Below, piece after piece: positions 54,310 to 64,000 of a stretch of DNA of 64,000 bases. The position numbers and the translations under genes were made by a program. This DNA comes from Paenibacillus larvae subsp. larvae (GTDB lineage: Bacteria; Bacillota; Bacilli; Paenibacillales; NBRC-103111): positions 372,001 through 436,000 of the forward strand of contig NZ_CP019687.1 in assembly GCF_002003265.1 (NCBI RefSeq). Direction: 5' to 3'. The number at the start of each line of letters is the position of its first letter. Position 1 is the first letter of the stretch. Below the pieces are notes generated by a model that saw nothing but the letters and a program-made list of their open reading frames with translations, ran no database searches and had not been told where the DNA came from.

Positions 54310-54326
54310 CTTAAACAATAACTACA

Positions 54327-55604
54327 TTACGCAGTTTCTCGTTCACCTACGAGATGTTGTAATTCCGAGTCGTTCAGGCTTCTGGTGTGGACTGTTTTAT
54401 TCCACGTTTTCTTTTTACGTTGGAGCAATCCGATAAACCAAATAGGAACCCATGAGATGGAGAATAGATATACTTGTGGTGTCCACAAGATAGCTTTTGA
54501 CTTCTTTTCCATAATAAGTCCTATTAAAGGTATGATGTAATAGATAATAAGGGCAGTAAACCATACCCATGAGTGCCGTATAAGACCGAAATCAAATAAC
54601 CATGCCATTAGAAATGAAAACATCGTTATGGATGTTAATATAATACGTGATGGGTTGAAGAGATATAGGAAAATATCAAATGCTATGAATCCTTTTCGAC
54701 TAAATACCATTTTAAGAAGTGGCCATCCGTACTTGAAACTACAATCGATATGACCCCGCGCCCATCTACAACGTTGGACGAATGAAGCCTTCATTTTTAA
54801 CGGCTTTTCATCAAACGTTTTGGCCGTATGAACCCATCGAACAGTTTTTCCTGTAGCCAGAGCATAACGGGCCACATATTCCAAATCCTCCGTTAACGAT
54901 TCAGTTCCCCATCCTATATTTTTCAATACGGATGTTTTAAAACACATACCCGTACCACCAAGCTGAGCGGAAAGCCCCAACTTTTCACGGGCCAATTGGT
55001 ATATACGATTGGTTGCCCAATAAGCATAGGCATAGGATTTTGAAATCCAGCTATCTTTAGGATTCTTGGAATCGAGATAAAGTTGCAATACTTCGGCTCC
55101 ACTAACAATGCGTTGATTAAGCACCTTCAATGTGTTTGGCGTGACGAGATTATCTGCATCTAATACCAGGACTGCATCATAGGTGGTTCCACGAGCTTCC
55201 ATATTCCATAGTTGTTCAAACGCCCATTCAAGTCCATATCCTTTAGATTTCTTTGTCGGGTCATGTCGTTCTAGTACAAGTGTACCGTTTTGGCGAGCCA
55301 CAAGAGCAGTGCTATCAGTGCAGTTATCGGCTATAACGTAAATATCATATAGATTCCGGGGATAGTCCAATGAATCTAGATTTTGAACCAACTGACCGAC
55401 AACTTGTTCTTCATTATGTGCACAAATCAGAATAGCAAATCTGGTCTCTAAGGGATGTTCTTCTTCATGCTTTTCTTTTGACGGTTTAAACATTCCCAAT
55501 AGGCTGATAGTCGAATTATAAACAATAAAAAACAAGCCAATAAATTCAATTGCATAAATCAAAAAAAAGAATACATTGTATAGCACGGTATGTCCCCCAA
55601 TCAA
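54327..55604 (-). CDS. Membrane glycosyltransferase, family 2
   Basis: A 425-residue processive-type GT2: an N-terminal membrane helix, GT-A core with ILICAHNEEQVVGQL, DNCTDST, the DxD VLVLDADNLVTP, the TED acceptor motif in ESLTEDLEYV and the QxxRW motif QRCRWARGH, then four membrane helices and a basic C-terminus. It probably builds a beta-linked surface polysaccharide. No partner gene is adjacent. Confidence 0.88.
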   Translation of the reverse strand: MIGGHTVLYNVFFFLIYAIEFIGLFFIVYNSTISLLGMFKPSKEKHEEEHPLETRFAILICAHNEEQVVGQLVQNLDSLDYPRNLYDIYVIADNCTDSTALVARQNGTLVLERHDPTKKSKGYGLEWAFEQLWNMEARGTTYDAVLVLDADNLVTPNTLKVLNQRIVSGAEVLQLYLDSKNPKDSWISKSYAYAYWATNRIYQLAREKLGLSAQLGGTGMCFKTSVLKNIGWGTESLTEDLEYVARYALATGKTVRWVHTAKTFDEKPLKMKASFVQRCRWARGHIDCSFKYGWPLLKMVFSRKGFIAFDIFLYLFNPSRIILTSITMFSFLMAWLFDFGLIRHSWVWFTALIIYYIIPLIGLIMEKKSKAILWTPQVYLFSISWVPIWFIGLLQRKKKTWNKTVHTRSLNDSELQHLVGERETA

Positions 55605-55827
55605 TTCAATTGACCTAAAATTAGAAAAACAGCGTCAACCCATTATTCTTATTCAACTCCCATTTTATGTAGTAAGGCACATGAAACAGTTTACATCCTA
55701 AATTTGGGACAAGCAATATAAAAATAAGCATTGTATGTAATGTATGATTTAGTATATCAACTAAGATATACGAATGAATGCAAACAGTAAATAATCTTAA
55801 GAATATGGAATAAATAGGTAATGCCCT
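55605..55827. other. Short AT-rich gap before the IS256 element
   Basis: No gene or convincing signal; 55819-55827 (TAATGCCCT) is the left target duplication. Confidence 0.6.
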
Positions 55828-57215
55828 AGTTGAGTCCGTATAATTGTGTAAAAAGCTAGGTTCCAAAAAATGAAAGGAGCCATATTCATAGCCCTCAGTT
55901 AGAATAATGTTGGGACACAAAATTCTAAATATACGAGGTGTTATGAAATGGCTCAATACCAGATTAACGTAGATTCGCAGCTTTTGCATCAACTATTTTT
56001 GGGAAATTCTCAGGATGCGGGTGTAGCCAAGCTGCTCGAGTCTGTACTGAACCAAGTCTTACAAGCACAGGTGAGTGAACAAGTGGAAGCAGATCGTTAT
56101 GAACGAACAGAGAATCGAAAAGCGTACCGGAATGGATCGTATCCACATGGGCTGCATACGCGGGTGGGAACCATTACACTAAGTGTTCCGCGCATCCGTG
56201 GCGGGAAGTTCACGACAGAGCTCTTTAGTCGTTACCAGAGAAGTGAACAAGCGTTAATCTTAGCGATGATGGAAATGGTCGTAAACGGCGTCTCTACGCG
56301 TAAAGTCTCGCAAGTAACCGAAGAACTCTGCGGAACCGAGTTTTCTAAATCCACTGTTTCAGACCTTTGTAAGCGGCTGGATCCCATCGTAACTGCTTGG
56401 AATAATCGAAGCCTGGCAGACAGCCTCTTTCCGTTTGTTCTCGTAGATGCGATGTATCTCAAGGTCCGTGAAGACGGTCGTGTACGCTCACGAGGCATCA
56501 TGATTGCCATTGGTGTAAACACCGAGGGCTATCGTGAAGTCCTTGGCCTGATGCTGGGTGACACAGAATCTGAAGCAAGCTGGAGTGAGTTTTTCAGCTC
56601 TCTAAAAGGACGTGGATTACGAGGTGTGGATCTCATTACCTCCGACGATCATGGCGGCCTTGTACGCGCGGTACGGCAGCAGCTGCAAGGGGTAACATGG
56701 CAGCGATGCCAGACTCACTTCACGCGAAATGTATTAGAAGCCTCACCCAAAGCCTTGAAGGATGAGATCCATGGCCGTCTACGGTCGATTCTAGATGCTC
56801 CTGATACTGGAACGGCAAGGTTTTTATTAAAACAGACCTTAGCGGCTTATGAAGATAAGGCGGGTAAGGCGATGGGCGTGCTGGAAAGCGGATTTGACGA
56901 TGCTACCGCCGTCTTAATGCTGCCAGAGCGTTACCGAAAACGGCTGCGCACGACAAATAGCGTTGAGCGTCTCAACGAAGAGGTTAGACGCCGGGAACGT
57001 GTCATTCGCATCTTCCCAAACCGTGAATCCGTGATTCGTCTTATTGGTGCTCTATTGATGGAACAGGATGAAAAATGGGCAGCCGGCAAGAAATATCTCG
57101 ACATGACCGAGTACATGGAATGGCGGAAGGATCGGCCAAAGTCCGATGCCAAAGTGACTCGCATTATGTAGCACAGTCTAGCTGAGGGAATTTACACACA
57201 AATTTGGACTTGATC
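55828..57215 (+). mobile_element. IS256-family insertion sequence, 1388 bp
   Basis: Flanked by the 9-bp direct repeat TAATGCCCT (55819-55827 and 57216-57224). Imperfect terminal inverted repeats of about 26 bp (AGTTGAGTCCGTATAATTG and GATCAAGTCCAAATTTGTG, read inward), both leading into TGTAAA. The transposase is intact, so the element may be active. Confidence 0.88.
55948..57171 (+). CDS. IS256-family transposase
   Basis: A 407-residue mutator-type DDE transposase: RNGSYPHGLHTRVGTITL, VLVDAMYLKVREDGRVRS (first Asp), LITSDDHGGLVRAVRQQL (second Asp), CQTHFTRNVL, and TTNSVERLNEEVRRRERVI (Glu). Length and ends are complete. Confidence 0.95.
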   Translation: MAQYQINVDSQLLHQLFLGNSQDAGVAKLLESVLNQVLQAQVSEQVEADRYERTENRKAYRNGSYPHGLHTRVGTITLSVPRIRGGKFTTELFSRYQRSEQALILAMMEMVVNGVSTRKVSQVTEELCGTEFSKSTVSDLCKRLDPIVTAWNNRSLADSLFPFVLVDAMYLKVREDGRVRSRGIMIAIGVNTEGYREVLGLMLGDTESEASWSEFFSSLKGRGLRGVDLITSDDHGGLVRAVRQQLQGVTWQRCQTHFTRNVLEASPKALKDEIHGRLRSILDAPDTGTARFLLKQTLAAYEDKAGKAMGVLESGFDDATAVLMLPERYRKRLRTTNSVERLNEEVRRRERVIRIFPNRESVIRLIGALLMEQDEKWAAGKKYLDMTEYMEWRKDRPKSDAKVTRIM

Positions 57216-57539
57216 TAATGCCCTTGTCAATTAACTTATTTATCTATATAAGCAATAATATGGAATATATTGATCGTTGTATTATTAGAGACACTAAATT
57301 TATAATGAAATAGAAAAGAAAGGAAGTGGTGGGCGGTGACACGTGAATTCATTCACCTAGGTACATAAATGAGGGAGTTGAAAGCGATCTTTTAGTAGTT
57401 GGGGAAGTAATGAACGTGGCATCATACTTATAATAATAGGGAGGGATATTACTTATCTTAGAACCAATTGCGGGTATTTTGAAAACGATTTATTTAAAGG
57501 TTATCCGTTCAAAACTTCCTAGAGCGAGTTCGCAATATC
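57216..57539. other. Non-coding gap after the IS256 element
   Basis: AT-rich; apart from the right 9-bp target copy and a TATAAT at about 57431 that could serve the next gene, I see nothing. Confidence 0.5.
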
Positions 57540-57887
57540 ATGAAACTAAAATATAAACAAGAGGTGATTCAGATTAAAAAGCAAGTTGACTTATCAAAAT
57601 TGTATTTAGAGATCGGTAAAGATGCCAATAAGGGGAGTTGTCCAACTATGGTAAAGGAAATTTTAGAACCGTCAATTCAATCTCGCATTTATCAGTTGCG
57701 TGATGAATATGAAAAGAATAACCAGTCTGTTCTAAGATTTGAAAAAAGGTTCAAAGACCTTATGAAGTATATCCCTGACAATGAAATAGATAATTATTTT
57801 GAACTTGAAGAGATGTTTCACGTCAAGTCTAAAGCGATTGAATTTGCTTACAGAGCGGCAGTCAACGACATTCTAATACTCAGATAA
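57540..57887 (+). CDS. Hypothetical helical protein
   Basis: A 115-residue, charged helical protein (DLSKLYLEIGKDANKGSCPT, SRIYQLRDEYEKNNQSVLRF). No ribosome site precedes ATG 57540; AGAGGTG does lie before the in-frame ATT at 57573, so a shorter form starting there is possible. I do not recognise a family. It ends at its own terminator. Confidence 0.5.
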   Translation: MKLKYKQEVIQIKKQVDLSKLYLEIGKDANKGSCPTMVKEILEPSIQSRIYQLRDEYEKNNQSVLRFEKRFKDLMKYIPDNEIDNYFELEEMFHVKSKAIEFAYRAAVNDILILR

Positions 57888-57892
57888 TACAA

Positions 57893-57940
57893 TAGAAGCA
57901 ACCTGCTTATATGGGGTTGCTTCTATTGTATTAACGTATG
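57893..57940 (+). terminator. Intrinsic terminator
   Basis: CAATAGAAGCAACC and GGTTGCTTCTATTG form a 14-bp perfect stem around an 11-base loop. Confidence 0.7.
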
Positions 57941-58563
57941 GAAATATACATTTCCCCATCGGGGACGAATTGGGGACGAAATGTACTCGGACTCACCATA
58001 ATTCAATCGGATACGAACAGATGCAAACAAGAAAAACCCTTATAAATCAAGGGTTTTTAAGATGTACATAGTTATATTAGGGGGAGAAACGTTCTTTTCT
58101 ACAAAGCAGATCAATCCGCAAAAGATGATTTTAACCGGTATGGCACCCATTAGTATCCGTAATCTGCATAAATCCCTAACCGCCTTGAGATGGTAGTATA
58201 TATGGCTTAAATTGGTCCAAATCATTCGTATATAGTTGAGATTTTGTGAGCTTTAATCGATTATGCAAAATTCCAATATACCGGTATGCAAAAGGCCCGG
58301 TTTACTACAGGTGTTTTATTTGTTATGGAAAATTGACAGGACCTTAGCTGACGTTTATCATCAAATACAGATGTATTCGCTTTGGGCGGATTCATCCTAT
58401 ATGGTAACCACCAATCTGCCGTCCGCTTCGGTTAAGATTTCCGTCCTTCGGATGTTGATTTTAATAACCTGAAGGAAGGACTGGGTACATACCCTTGAAA
58501 ATTGCCGGTGGCCGTTTGGTTCATGTTTACACATAGACAACAGATAGAAAGGGTGCTGCACAT
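57941..58563. other. Intergenic region before gnd
   Basis: GGGGACGAA occurs twice 12 bp apart (57961-57982), of the kind seen next to integrase attachment sites, and a hairpin AAACCCTT / AAGGGTTTTT is at 58033-58058. No intact gene; 58263-58500 has short broken frames only. The gnd ribosome site AGAAAGGGTG precedes ATG 58564. Confidence 0.45.
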
Positions 58564-59976
58564 ATGTCGAAACAGCAAATTGGTGTGATCGGACTGGCTG
58601 TCATGGGGAAAAACCTTGCTTTAAACATTGAAAGCAGAGGTTTTACTGTCTCTGTGTTCAACCGCTCTCCGGAGAAAACCAAAGATCTGATGGAGGAAGC
58701 CAAAGGCCGCAACCTAGTAGGCACCTATAGCCTGGAGGAGTTCGTTAACTCCCTGGAAACTCCCCGTAAAATTCTGATTATGGTAAAAGCTGGAGCTGCT
58801 ACTGATGCTACCATTGAACAGTTGGTTCCACTTTTATCTGAAGGGGATATCCTGATTGACGGAGGTAATGCCCACTTCCCTGATACACAACGCCGCAGCA
58901 AAGAGCTGGAAGCGAAAAACATCCGCTTTATTGGAACAGGTGTATCCGGCGGTGAAGAGGGGGCACTTAAAGGCCCTGCCATTATGCCTGGCGGACAAAA
59001 AGAGGCTTATGCCCTAGTTGAAGATATCCTGACCTCAATTTCTGCTAAAGTGAATGGAGATCCTTGCTGTACGTATATCGGACCGGACGGCGCCGGACAT
59101 TATGTCAAAATGGTCCATAACGGAATTGAGTATGGGGACATGCAGTTGATTTGTGAAGCCTATCACCTCCTGAAGGACGTGCTGAACGTTAATGCTGAAG
59201 AGCTTCATGAAATTTTCAGGGAGTGGAATAAAGGGGAACTTGACAGCTATCTGATCGAGATTACTCGTGACATTTTCACCAAATACGACCTTGAAACCAA
59301 ACAGCCAATGGTAGATGTCATTTTGGATTCCGCTGGTCAAAAAGGTACAGGAAAATGGACAAGCCAAAGTGCCCTGGACCTTGGTGTTCCGTTATCCATT
59401 ATTACTGAGTCCGTGTTTTCCCGCTTTATTTCTGCAATGAAAGAGGAGCGTGTTGCTGCAAGTAAAGTACTAAGCGGTCCTACCCAAAAACTGTTTGACG
59501 GAGACCGCAAATCCTTTATCGAAGCTGTACGCAAAGCGCTGTATGCAAGCAAAATCTGTTCCTATGCCCAAGGCTTCGCGCAGATGCGCTCTGCGTCAGA
59601 AGAGTATAACTGGGACCTCGACTTCGGAAGCATTTCCATGATTTTCCGTGGAGGCTGCATCATCCGTGCAAGATTCCTACAGAACATCAAAGACGCATAT
59701 GATCGCAACCCTGGCCTCAAGAACTTGCTTCTGGATGAGTACTTTAAAAACATTGTGGAAGAATACCAGGACGCTTGGAGACAAGTAGTGGCTACGGCTA
59801 TTACTCGCGGTGTACCGGTACCGGCTTTTGCTTCTGCATTGGCTTATTACGACAGCTACCGGACGGAAAGACTGCCGGCTAATCTGCTGCAAGCCCAGCG
59901 TGATTACTTTGGTGCTCATACGTTCCAACGCGTTGACAGAGAAGGCACGTTTCATTTCAACTGGTTGGAGGATTAA
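58564..59976 (+). CDS. gnd: 6-phosphogluconate dehydrogenase (decarboxylating)
   Basis: Oxidises and decarboxylates 6-phosphogluconate to ribulose 5-phosphate, making NADPH (or NADH) in the pentose phosphate pathway. 470 residues. N-terminal Rossmann motif [16 protein letters not shown] followed by NRSPEKT; substrate signature [45 protein letters not shown] with the catalytic Lys; [12 protein letters not shown]; end [14 protein letters not shown]. Complete. Confidence 0.96.
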   Translation: MSKQQIGVIGLAVMGKNLALNIESRGFTVSVFNRSPEKTKDLMEEAKGRNLVGTYSLEEFVNSLETPRKILIMVKAGAATDATIEQLVPLLSEGDILIDGGNAHFPDTQRRSKELEAKNIRFIGTGVSGGEEGALKGPAIMPGGQKEAYALVEDILTSISAKVNGDPCCTYIGPDGAGHYVKMVHNGIEYGDMQLICEAYHLLKDVLNVNAEELHEIFREWNKGELDSYLIEITRDIFTKYDLETKQPMVDVILDSAGQKGTGKWTSQSALDLGVPLSIITESVFSRFISAMKEERVAASKVLSGPTQKLFDGDRKSFIEAVRKALYASKICSYAQGFAQMRSASEEYNWDLDFGSISMIFRGGCIIRARFLQNIKDAYDRNPGLKNLLLDEYFKNIVEEYQDAWRQVVATAITRGVPVPAFASALAYYDSYRTERLPANLLQAQRDYFGAHTFQRVDREGTFHFNWLED

Positions 59977-59977
59977 A

Positions 59978-60286
59978 TTAAACTGGGGGCTCAGGAAGAC
60001 GAAACAGGCCGCAGGCAGCCTCAGCCAGTCGGGATTTTAACCATAGATCCGCTTCCTGATCAACTTTCCCCCGGTTGTGGATGATCATCATAGCGAGTTC
60101 ACAAAAAGCATGGAAATTCTGAAAAAGGCGTGGTGTGGGCAAATCCAGTAATCTGGGGTCGCCTTCAGCCACTCTTTTTTTTATAAAATCCATCATCCAG
60201 ATTAAATCATCCCGGCATAGAGGGTAGTTAGGCTGGAGCATACTCAAAAATTTATCATCAGGATCCTGTAAATAATGGGGGTTCAA
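59978..60286 (-). CDS. Conserved hypothetical protein
   Basis: A 102-residue helical soluble protein (YPLCRDDLIWMMDFIKKRVAEG-type core, FHAFCELAMMIIHN). It converges on gnd with 1 bp between stops. GGAGAGATGG is near its start. No function known to me. Confidence 0.65.
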   Translation of the reverse strand: MNPHYLQDPDDKFLSMLQPNYPLCRDDLIWMMDFIKKRVAEGDPRLLDLPTPRLFQNFHAFCELAMMIIHNRGKVDQEADLWLKSRLAEAACGLFRLPEPPV

Positions 60287-60624
60287 TGAGCCATCTCTCC
60301 TTTAGGGTACTGCGGCTACTTTGCTCAAAAAGGGCAAGTTTGAACGTATACCTTTTCCTTATTTTGTTTATCGTGGGACACGAAATGATCATCGCTTGAG
60401 AATAAGCGGCGAAGTCCCTTTTCTGGTGTCAAGTAAAATTAAGGAGGGGTACCATACTTATATGCTTGTTTCAAACCCAGTATGCCACGGCGAAATCACG
60501 AAGTATATAACCATCTATTGTAGGATGGAAATAATAGGAAGTTGGAACAGCAGAGGCTGTACAAAACCTGCTATGCTTAATCAAAAACGGTAAGAAGCAG
60601 GAGTGTACCAACGTTGACCAACGG
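60287..60624. other. Gap between the hypothetical gene and ISAs1 debris
   Basis: A 90-codon open frame exists (60321-60593), but it has no ribosome site or recognisable character. It is probably remodelled sequence at the edge of mobile-element debris. Confidence 0.4.
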
Positions 60625-61020
60625 AAATTTTTCAACTATTTTCAGCTCATTCACGATAAGTGGCAAGAAGGCAAAGTGGTGCATAGATTAATGGACATCT
60701 CTTATTGGGGTATGTGGCATGCTGTGCAATTGTAAGGATTGGGAAACGATCGAGCTGTGGGCACAGGAGCGGACGGAGTGGCTAAGGCAGTATATCGAGT
60801 TGAAAAACGGAGTTCCATGATTAAGGGCTGTATTGTGATAGTGGACGCACTCAATACGCAAAAAGAGATCGCTCGGAAGATCGTGAAGGAGAACAAGGCG
60901 GACTACGTTTTTGCGTAAAAGGGCAATCATCTGCTGCTGCTTGAAGAAGTGAAGGGCTTCTTTGTGGAAGGAATGCGTGAGACCGGGGAAGAATCGAGGC
61001 CTTACGACGTGTCCATATTT
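60625..61020 (+). pseudogene. ISAs1-family transposase remnant
   Basis: Scattered pieces in two frames: IHDKWQEGKVVHRLMDI, CNCKDWETIELWAQERTEWL then RQYIELKNGVP, followed after a deletion by KGCIVIVDALNTQKEIARK, ENKADYVFA, a TAA, KGNHLLLLEEVKGFF. The catalytic middle is missing. Not functional. Confidence 0.8.
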
Positions 61021-61140
61021 GTATGTAAATTCCCTCAACGTTGCTTTAGCTCAAGCGCACAACTTTGGATGCTGTCTTTACCTGAATAAAGAAAAGGATT
61101 TTAAAGTCGTCCTGACGTAATAAAACGCGGGAGGGATTTT

Positions 61141-61388
61141 CATGTTATTTGTTCGCGAATTAACCAACCAAGAAGGTCAACATCTGCTCCGGGTTACTCG
61201 CCGGAATACATCCGGTTTTGCTGTACGGAGCTTACATACTACTCGCTTCAGCCCAAAAAATGAAAGTTAAAGGCATCGCGACACTTTACTATTGTGCGGA
61301 GGATCATGTTTGTGATGTCATCCATACCTTTAATAAAGATGGCCTAGCCTGCCTCAAACCGAAGTGCTATACTGCCGAGTTCTCTTAA
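61141..61388 (+). pseudogene. IS630-family orfA remnant
   Basis: Starts at ATG 61141 (GGGAGGG upstream): ELTNQEGQHLLRVTRRNT, then after a frameshift near AVR the frame continues AYILLASAQKMKVKGIATL and a truncated end. This is the N-terminal HTH half of a two-ORF IS630. It overlaps the LanB fragment start. Confidence 0.7.
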
Positions 61389-63007
61389 ATGAAAATTCCT
61401 TGGATATTTTGAACGATCTGATATTTAAGCTTGAAAGTATTAATCATCCTACAGTGAAGAAAGTCACTGAATTATTGAGGTCGGTTGATAAATGTAAATC
61501 GGAATATAGTTATACTTCCATAATCGGCCGAAAACAAATGATAGATATAATGAGAAGCTTATTATTGGAAATCTTCGCGATATTAAATTATAATCCGGTT
61601 ATTCCTAATCCGCTTATTTATGAAGATACTTCTTACCAGATCAATACTATGCTACGCAGTTCGGATTGGAATAATACACTTCGACATCTTTCTATACTGC
61701 AGCCCTTGATTAGTCTGTTTTCTATTAACTTCCCTTTTGTTCAGACCCTTAAGCATTTTTTTATTGAAAAGTATGGAGAAACTGGAGTTTGTAATGACAT
61801 TCTCGCTTTGTTGGATGAATATCGATTTTTCTTTCAAGAAAATCTTCAGTCTACAGATGAAGTGAATGATGAAGTGTTCAATCCGTTTCAATTAGAAGTC
61901 ATTCAAAAAGCAGAATCGATAAAGAGGGAATTATTAAATATTATTTTTGAAAAAATAGATACTACTATTGAAGAGGAAGTCTGCTTAAAGGACAAAGATT
62001 TTTTGCATATTATTGACGATATCCCTTCAGCTATCAAAAATTGGTCATATTCTTATAGCTTTTTTTTGCAACCATACAATATTCAAAATTCAGAAGAACC
62101 AGAATTCGTCATTAACAAAATGGCTGCAGGTTATGGACAGTATGTTTCTCGGTTTATTGACCTTTGTGATATTCCTGAAGGTATAAAGTACACAGATATG
62201 ATTAGAGAAGTCTATAATAGGATTTTGTATGAAGGTCACGAGTTTGCAGAAATTTCAGGTGTATTTGGCTTTAATGGCAACATTCATTCGCCTATGGCAC
62301 CTTACGAAATTATTTATCCTGGAATGGTTCCTAACTCGAATTTTGAAGAATCTTTGAAAATAGAGGATTTATCTATTCACTATCTAGCCGAGGAAGATAA
62401 ACTGATATTTAAAACTAAAAAAAACGATGCAACAATTCATCCTTTATACTTAGGTTTTTTAACTTGGTATCTCTTGCCGCCAATTTATCGTTTGTTATTT
62501 TTTATGGTCCCGTCGAATTATATGTCATTACCTATTGCAAAGTTGTATTTTTTTCAACAAGAAAAGGCTAAAAAACAAGTTGTCGTAAAAATACCAAGAA
62601 TAAAAATCAATAATTTGGTGATAACTCGAAAACAATGGTGGATACCATCAAAAGAACTTCCGTACAGACATCTTCCATACGGTGATCTGGAAAGGTGTAT
62701 GGTTTATGAGAATTGGAGGAAATCCCAAGGGTTACCTCGAGAAGTGTTTATTAAAATTTTAAACCTTCTAACAAAAAAGGAACTGACTTCAGAAAATAAG
62801 GGAAATGAGGATGAAATAGCTTTGAAAAACGATGCACTACGAAAACCACAATACATTGATTTTAATAGCATCTTTTTTATTAGAGCTTTTGAAAAATATT
62901 GTGATTTAACAAAAGGTTTAAACAGTTATTTAATTGTTGAAGAATTTCTGCCAGATGAAGAGAGTTTGGTCATTCAAGGGGAGACAGATTTCTCTAAACA
63001 TCTATAA
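61375..63007 (+). pseudogene. Lanthipeptide dehydratase LanB, 5'-truncated
   Basis: About 540 residues of the C-terminal part of a LanB N-domain: GFNGNIHSPMAPYEIIYPG and HPLYLGFLTWYLLPPIYRLL are the family signatures before the SpaB-C-like part. A full LanB is around 1000 residues; here roughly the first 400, including the TPFG region, are gone, replaced by IS630 debris at 61364-61388. The frame ends DEESLVIQGETDFSKHL at 63007. LanB glutamylates and eliminates Ser/Thr in the precursor; this copy is very likely inactive. Confidence 0.65.
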
Positions 63008-63317
63008 AACAATCGTTCAGCCTGATCTGGATTTTAACAAAACGGCGGCTACTCTTATATTGTCCGGGTTGCCATCCTTTATGGAAGAATGTAGCAGATT
63101 ATATCGCAAAACAAATATAGTCTGCGGGATAATGATGGAACGAATTATACATTCTGCCGTTATCCAGGGTTTAGGACAATACCCGTTTTTATCTTATTCT
63201 GCCGATGCTTTCAAGACAGTTATGAAACTGCCTGAGCCGTTTATACCACTCTCACTTATTTTTATCGGACATAAGGATTGTTCTAATTATATTCTAAAGT
63301 ATCCAATGTTTTTATAA
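62934..63317 (+). pseudogene. Nitroreductase/SagB-like C-terminal fragment
   Basis: The frame overlaps the LanB end by 74 bp. Its recognisable portion is about 60 residues: VCGIMMERIIHSAVIQGLGQ then a short loop and PLSLIFIGHK, the end of an FMN-binding nitroreductase fold like SagB-type oxidases. The N-terminal half is absent and there is no ribosome site. It may be a separate decayed gene or a LanB-fused domain. Confidence 0.45.
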
Positions 63318-63344
63318 GTGTATTTGCTTGGGAGGAGACTCAAG

Positions 63345-64000
63345 ATGAAGCTATTAGACGTTAATGTAGATGAAGCGGGGTACTCTGAAGAGAACAAGAT
63401 TATCTATGATATTAAGTTCAGTGTAGGACATGGTGAATTGGTAGGCTTGATCGGCCCTAACGGAGCAGGAAAATCAACAACTATTAAATCCATTATTGGG
63501 TTGCTTCCTTATGTAAAAGGTTACGCGTCCATAAAGGATGGAAGTGGTTCTTACAGCTATATACCCGAGCAACCGATTTTGTATGAAGGTCTTACTCTCT
63601 GGGAACATATAGAGATTGCATTGTCGTCCTACGAATACTATTCGACTGAAAAAATAAAAAGGAGTGAAGAATTGTTAAGTCAGTTTCGATTAGAAAAACT
63701 TATGCATTCTTACCCCTCAAGTTTTTCTAAAGGAATGCAGCAAAAAGTAATGCTTATTTTAAGTTTTTTATTGGAACCCGATGTATATATTGTCGATGAG
63801 CCTTTTATAGGACTTGATCCTATTGCCATTAAGGATTTATTAGATTTAATACAGATGGAGAGGGCGCGAGGAGCTGGGATTCTTATGTCAACACACGTAT
63901 TGGATACGGCGGAGCGTATTTGTAATCGATTTATATTACTAAATAATGGTCAAATTGCCGCTTCAGGCACTCTGATACAAATTCAAGAACTATGTAAATT
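63345..64000 (+). CDS. ABC transporter ATP-binding protein (partial, runs off window)
   Basis: ATG 63345 with GGAGGAG ten bases upstream. Walker A GLIGPNGAGKSTTIKSIIG, Q-loop YIPEQPILYEGLTLWEH, signature SSFSKGMQQK, Walker B VYIVDEPFIGLDP, H-loop STHVLDTAE. About 218 residues are within the window and no stop is reached. EcsA/lantibiotic-exporter type; next to LanB and nitroreductase remains it probably served export or immunity. Confidence 0.9.
   Translation, partial: MKLLDVNVDEAGYSEENKIIYDIKFSVGHGELVGLIGPNGAGKSTTIKSIIGLLPYVKGYASIKDGSGSYSYIPEQPILYEGLTLWEHIEIALSSYEYYSTEKIKRSEELLSQFRLEKLMHSYPSSFSKGMQQKVMLILSFLLEPDVYIVDEPFIGLDPIAIKDLLDLIQMERARGAGILMSTHVLDTAERICNRFILLNNGQIAASGTLIQIQELCK

Noticed and set aside
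58263-58472. 69-codon plus-strand frame before gnd
   Set aside because: No ribosome site and no family resemblance.
60321-60593. 90-codon plus-strand frame before ISAs1 debris
   Set aside because: No ribosome site or recognisable composition; likely chance.

Overview
This window looks like a chromosome segment of a spore-forming Firmicute of the genus Paenibacillus, most likely P. larvae. The support is sporulation genes (yunB, a LytH-type peptidase, ylbJ, a gerA-type germination gene, a YjcZ-type peptide), a Bacillus-like housekeeping set, and an amidase endolysin closely resembling those I know from P. larvae siphophages. The species call is inference; no rRNA is present.

Layout. 0.1-12.4 kb is host backbone: yunB, lytH-like peptidase, lipA-yutD, nadK, ylbJ, a truncated haemoglobin, a DUF2225 protein, a yycC-like gene pair and pepF. 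An IS1182-type element (3601-5154) sits inside the intrinsic terminator of yutD and has duplicated that palindrome. 12.45-46.4 kb is a siphovirus prophage: integrase, ImmA/IrrE peptidase, repressor and broken Cro-like gene; a replication/recombination block (RecF/SbcC-like ATPase, Sak4-like ATPase, DUF669, SF2 helicase, primase-helicase, RusA); a sigma factor and RinA-like activator; a two-gene block resembling anti-defence sponges (Acb2/Tad1-type and Tad2/DUF2829-type); then terminase, portal, head, tail, holin and endolysin. Several prophage genes carry single-base homopolymer indels or nonsense codons, so the phage is either decaying or the assembly has indel errors.

44.8-58.5 kb is a mosaic accessory region. 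It has three copies of a roughly 180-nt structured element, a tandem array of short minus-strand promoter-terminator units that look like small-RNA genes, IS3 and IS256 elements, a gerA gene with an exact 63-bp internal duplication, a YjcZ-type peptide, a secreted M4 metalloprotease, a holin-like type I toxin peptide and a membrane glycosyltransferase. The right prophage boundary could not be fixed; it probably lies between 46.4 and 49.7 kb.

58.5-64 kb returns to backbone with gnd (6-phosphogluconate dehydrogenase), followed by ISAs1- and IS630-type debris abutting a 5'-truncated lanthipeptide dehydratase (LanB), a nitroreductase-like fragment and an ABC transporter ATPase that runs off the window: the remains of a peptide natural-product cluster.
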